Position numbers and translations under genes: made by a program | Shown here: positions 6,485 through 8,134 of the stretch, piece after piece | Position numbering within the stretch: position 1 is the stretch's first letter | Layout: each line of letters starts with the position of its first letter | From: Pseudomonadota bacterium | GTDB lineage: Bacteria > Pseudomonadota > Gammaproteobacteria > Acidiferrobacterales > Acidiferrobacteraceae | Reading direction: 5' to 3' | DNA: 8,134 bases | Assembly: GCA_021795255.1 (NCBI GenBank) | Contig: JAJYPQ010000154.1 | Location: 1-8,134 of the forward strand | The notes under the pieces: model-generated | Databases searched by the model: none | What the model saw: only the letters and a program-made list of their open reading frames with translations | Told to the model about the DNA's origin: nothing

Positions 6485-7507
6485 TTATTGCACCGCGCCA
6501 CATACCGGTACTGCGATCCGCTCCTTTTTGCTCTTTGCCGCCAAAAGCTTGGCGTCGGCTGCGCGTCGTAGAAATTCCGCTGATGTCGCCGGATACGTAG
6601 AAATACTATAAGAAAATCGCATTGGCCACAAAGACATTGTGCTTTCGGCCACGTCCTTCACAAGCCTTATGGCCAACTCGTTTGCAGATTGTTCGCCGAT
6701 TTCCGGTAAAATCATCGCAAACTCATCGCCACCGATGCGGCAGGATATATCTACCCCTTGACGGGCCCGCTCCGCCAGAACCTTGGCGGTACGCCGCAAG
6801 ATTTCATCACCACCAGACAGGCCCAAATGAGTATTGGCTTCTTTAAAATCGTCCAGATCGATTAGCAACAAAGAAACATCGCGCCGATACCGTTCGGCGC
6901 GCGCCAACTCCCTATTCAGCGCCTTATCAAACTTACGGCGATTACCAATACCCGTCAGATGATCATGCTCTGCAAGCCACGCTACACGTGCGTACTCCGT
7001 TCCGTTACGCACCGTTAGCGCCAATATCCGGGCGCACGCGAGCGCAAAATCACGCTCCCATGGTGAAAAATCCTCCCCTACGCCATCGCGGATGAAGTCA
7101 AGACGTCCTATGCAGACATAGGCCACAGCAAGCGGGACGGTTAAAACCGTAATGCCGCGATTGGATCCGGGCTCGCCCCGGAAATAGGGCAATTGCTCAC
7201 TATGGGCATTGGGCGCGACATGGATCACATCGATATCACAAAGGCTGAGCTGCGGTGAGCGTTTGTAGACGCAGTTTTCGATCGCGGCATGGCTGCCAGG
7301 CCGTGACCAATGGGCGCGCACCTCAAGAGCTTCGTTTTCGAGCTGAAGGATTGCGAGATGTTCGCATGGCACGAGCTCGGCTATAGCCGCCAATGTCGGG
7401 GGAAGCGCTTCGTCCAAGTCTAGGGACTTCCCAGCAAGATACGCGATCTGCATAATCCAGTCGAAGCCCATCCCATCGGCCTTCCCGCGGCACTCATCCG
7501 GCCCCAT
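6485..7507 (-). CDS. GAF-GGDEF protein (probable diguanylate cyclase)
   Basis: Soluble sensor enzyme of up to 340 residues. Residues about 25-165 form a GAF-like domain (IAELVPCEHLAI to the VPLAVAYVCIGRLDF strand), followed by a linker and a GGDEF domain (about 180-335). The active-site GGDEF is intact at 259-263, and D217, F221, K222, N225 and D234 match the metal and guanine contacts, so synthesis of c-di-GMP from two GTP is expected. Oddities: the I-site RxxD is replaced by QGVD (250-253), the usual ND and GH of the nucleotide loop are NT (225-226) and GL (229-230), the SIG strand reads SIS (301-303), and ADxALYxAK reads ADAKLLAAK (317-325). Product inhibition is probably weakened and activity could be reduced. 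Another in-frame ATG at 7471 has a better upstream GGAAGG and may be the true start. It lies between the kinase and regulator genes. Confidence 0.9.
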   Translation of the reverse strand: MGPDECRGKADGMGFDWIMQIAYLAGKSLDLDEALPPTLAAIAELVPCEHLAILQLENEALEVRAHWSRPGSHAAIENCVYKRSPQLSLCDIDVIHVAPNAHSEQLPYFRGEPGSNRGITVLTVPLAVAYVCIGRLDFIRDGVGEDFSPWERDFALACARILALTVRNGTEYARVAWLAEHDHLTGIGNRRKFDKALNRELARAERYRRDVSLLLIDLDDFKEANTHLGLSGGDEILRRTAKVLAERARQGVDISCRIGGDEFAMILPEIGEQSANELAIRLVKDVAESTMSLWPMRFSYSISTYPATSAEFLRRAADAKLLAAKSKKERIAVPVCGAVQ

Positions 7508-7555
7508 GTCGTCGCGCTCGTTAATATGGACAGCACCATTCTACAAATTGGGCGG

Positions 7556-7589
7556 CCATCTATTATCGGACGTTGGTCGGAATAGATGG
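7556..7589 (-). other. 9-bp inverted repeat between the kinase and GGDEF genes
   Basis: CCATCTATT (7556-7564) and AATAGATGG (7581-7589) are perfect arms with a 16-nt loop in the 108-bp, relatively AT-rich gap. Just to its right, CGAATAT occurs twice in tandem (7602-7608, 7609-7615) next to the kinase stop codon. The repeat could be a regulator binding site in front of the GGDEF gene or an intercistronic hairpin; there is no U-tract. Roughly one such repeat would be expected by chance in a window of this size. Confidence 0.35.
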
Positions 7590-7615
7590 TCTAATAGGAC
7601 ACGAATATCGAATAT

Positions 7616-8134
7616 TTATGAAGCCGCTCTGTTGATTGTCATACGCACCGTGTCTATGAGAGTGCCGACACCAAAGGGTTTGGCGAGGTATCCGGCAAAC
7701 CGTGATCCTTTAGTCTTTTGTTGTGCGCTCGCCTCGTCATAACCACAGCAAAGAAGCATGGGTATACGGGGATTCAAGGCCTGCATCTCCTTGCAGGCGT
7801 CTTCCCCCCCCTTGCGCGGCATGGAAAGGTCGAGGATGACAAGATCGATCTCGGCCATGTGCTCCCGAAAGATGCGGACCGCCTCGACCCCGTCCGGGGC
7901 CACCAGGACTTTATAACCCAGTGGCTCCAGGGCACGCTGGGCAAGAGATCGCAGCATTTCCTCATCGTCTACGAACAATATGGTGCGATGCTCCACGTCG
8001 CGCGGCCGGCCCGCCTCCGTGGCGCCGCGGCGCTCGCGCTCAGGCGCGGCCGGCAACACGATGCGTACTGTAGTGCCTTGCCCAGGTGAGGTATCAATAT
8101 CAATAGCACCTTGGTAGGCCTTCACGATACTCAA
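7616..8134 (-). CDS. Hybrid histidine kinase, C-terminal part (ATPase end plus REC; cut by window edge)
   Basis: Only the last 172 residues are in the window. They open inside the ATP-binding domain: LSIVKAYQGAIDIDTSPGQG continues the GLGL (G2) box, and GTTVRIVLP is the final strand of the HATPase_c fold. After a charged linker comes a REC domain (about 51-168) with D56 and D57, phosphoacceptor D102 (VILDLSMP) and K152 (AKPF). The usual Thr/Ser-Ala/Ser pair at the end of beta-4 is C129-C130 (LLCCGY). Kinases of this form normally carry PAS or similar sensor domains upstream, which would lie beyond 8134. The codon at the edge is TTG inside the gene, not a start. It ends 108 nt before the GGDEF gene and probably supplies phosphoryl groups to a phosphotransfer protein or the regulator downstream. 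Confidence 0.9.
   Translation of the reverse strand: MSIVKAYQGAIDIDTSPGQGTTVRIVLPAAPERERRGATEAGRPRDVEHRTILFVDDEEMLRSLAQRALEPLGYKVLVAPDGVEAVRIFREHMAEIDLVILDLSMPRKGGEDACKEMQALNPRIPMLLCCGYDEASAQQKTKGSRFAGYLAKPFGVGTLIDTVRMTINRAAS

Overview
The window looks like chromosomal DNA from a GC-rich proteobacterium, most likely a gammaproteobacterium. The reasons are the 4.5S-type SRP RNA directly upstream of dnaX, the very E. coli-like DnaX N-terminus (Walker A and zinc-site cysteines at the same residue numbers), and the density of c-di-GMP and phosphorelay signalling genes. The gene set (KirBac channel, AurF-like diiron protein, Dps-like ferritin) would fit an environmental species, but genus cannot be read from the sequence. 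No transposase, integrase, phage gene or CRISPR array was seen.

Layout. Positions 1-822 (minus) hold the N-terminal 274 codons of dnaX, cut by the window edge. It is preceded in the same orientation by the SRP RNA gene (about 846-960). Divergent from these is a KirBac-type inward-rectifier K+ channel (1096-1956, plus). A 409-bp protein-gene-free stretch follows, then tRNA-Ser(GGA) (2366-2456, minus). A diiron oxygenase-like protein of the AurF type (2566-3444, plus) runs tail to tail into a small BON-domain lipoprotein (3448-3837, minus). After another gene-poor stretch of about 530 bp come three minus-strand genes that look like one stress or envelope operon, transcribed in the order PLDc_N-type small membrane protein (5669-5487), YtxH-type membrane protein (5454-5077), Dps-like ferritin (4962-4372). 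Further right, also on the minus strand, is a signalling cassette transcribed in the order hybrid histidine kinase (C-terminus only, entering from 8134), GAF-GGDEF protein (7507-6485), REC-LuxR response regulator (6424-5756).

How the genes may work together (inference). The left part is housekeeping (replication clamp loader, protein targeting, translation). The right part reads as a sensory module (hybrid kinase, c-di-GMP enzyme, DNA-binding regulator) placed immediately upstream of an iron-storage and membrane-stress operon, with a BON lipoprotein close by. The simplest hypothesis is that the regulator controls the stress operon, but no binding site was proven. Nothing in the window is clearly a new system. 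The best candidates for a closer look are the stand-alone AurF-like oxygenase, the PLDc_N/YtxH/Dps-like operon with its signalling cassette, the GGDEF protein with a lost inhibitory site, and several hairpins in the gene-free stretches.
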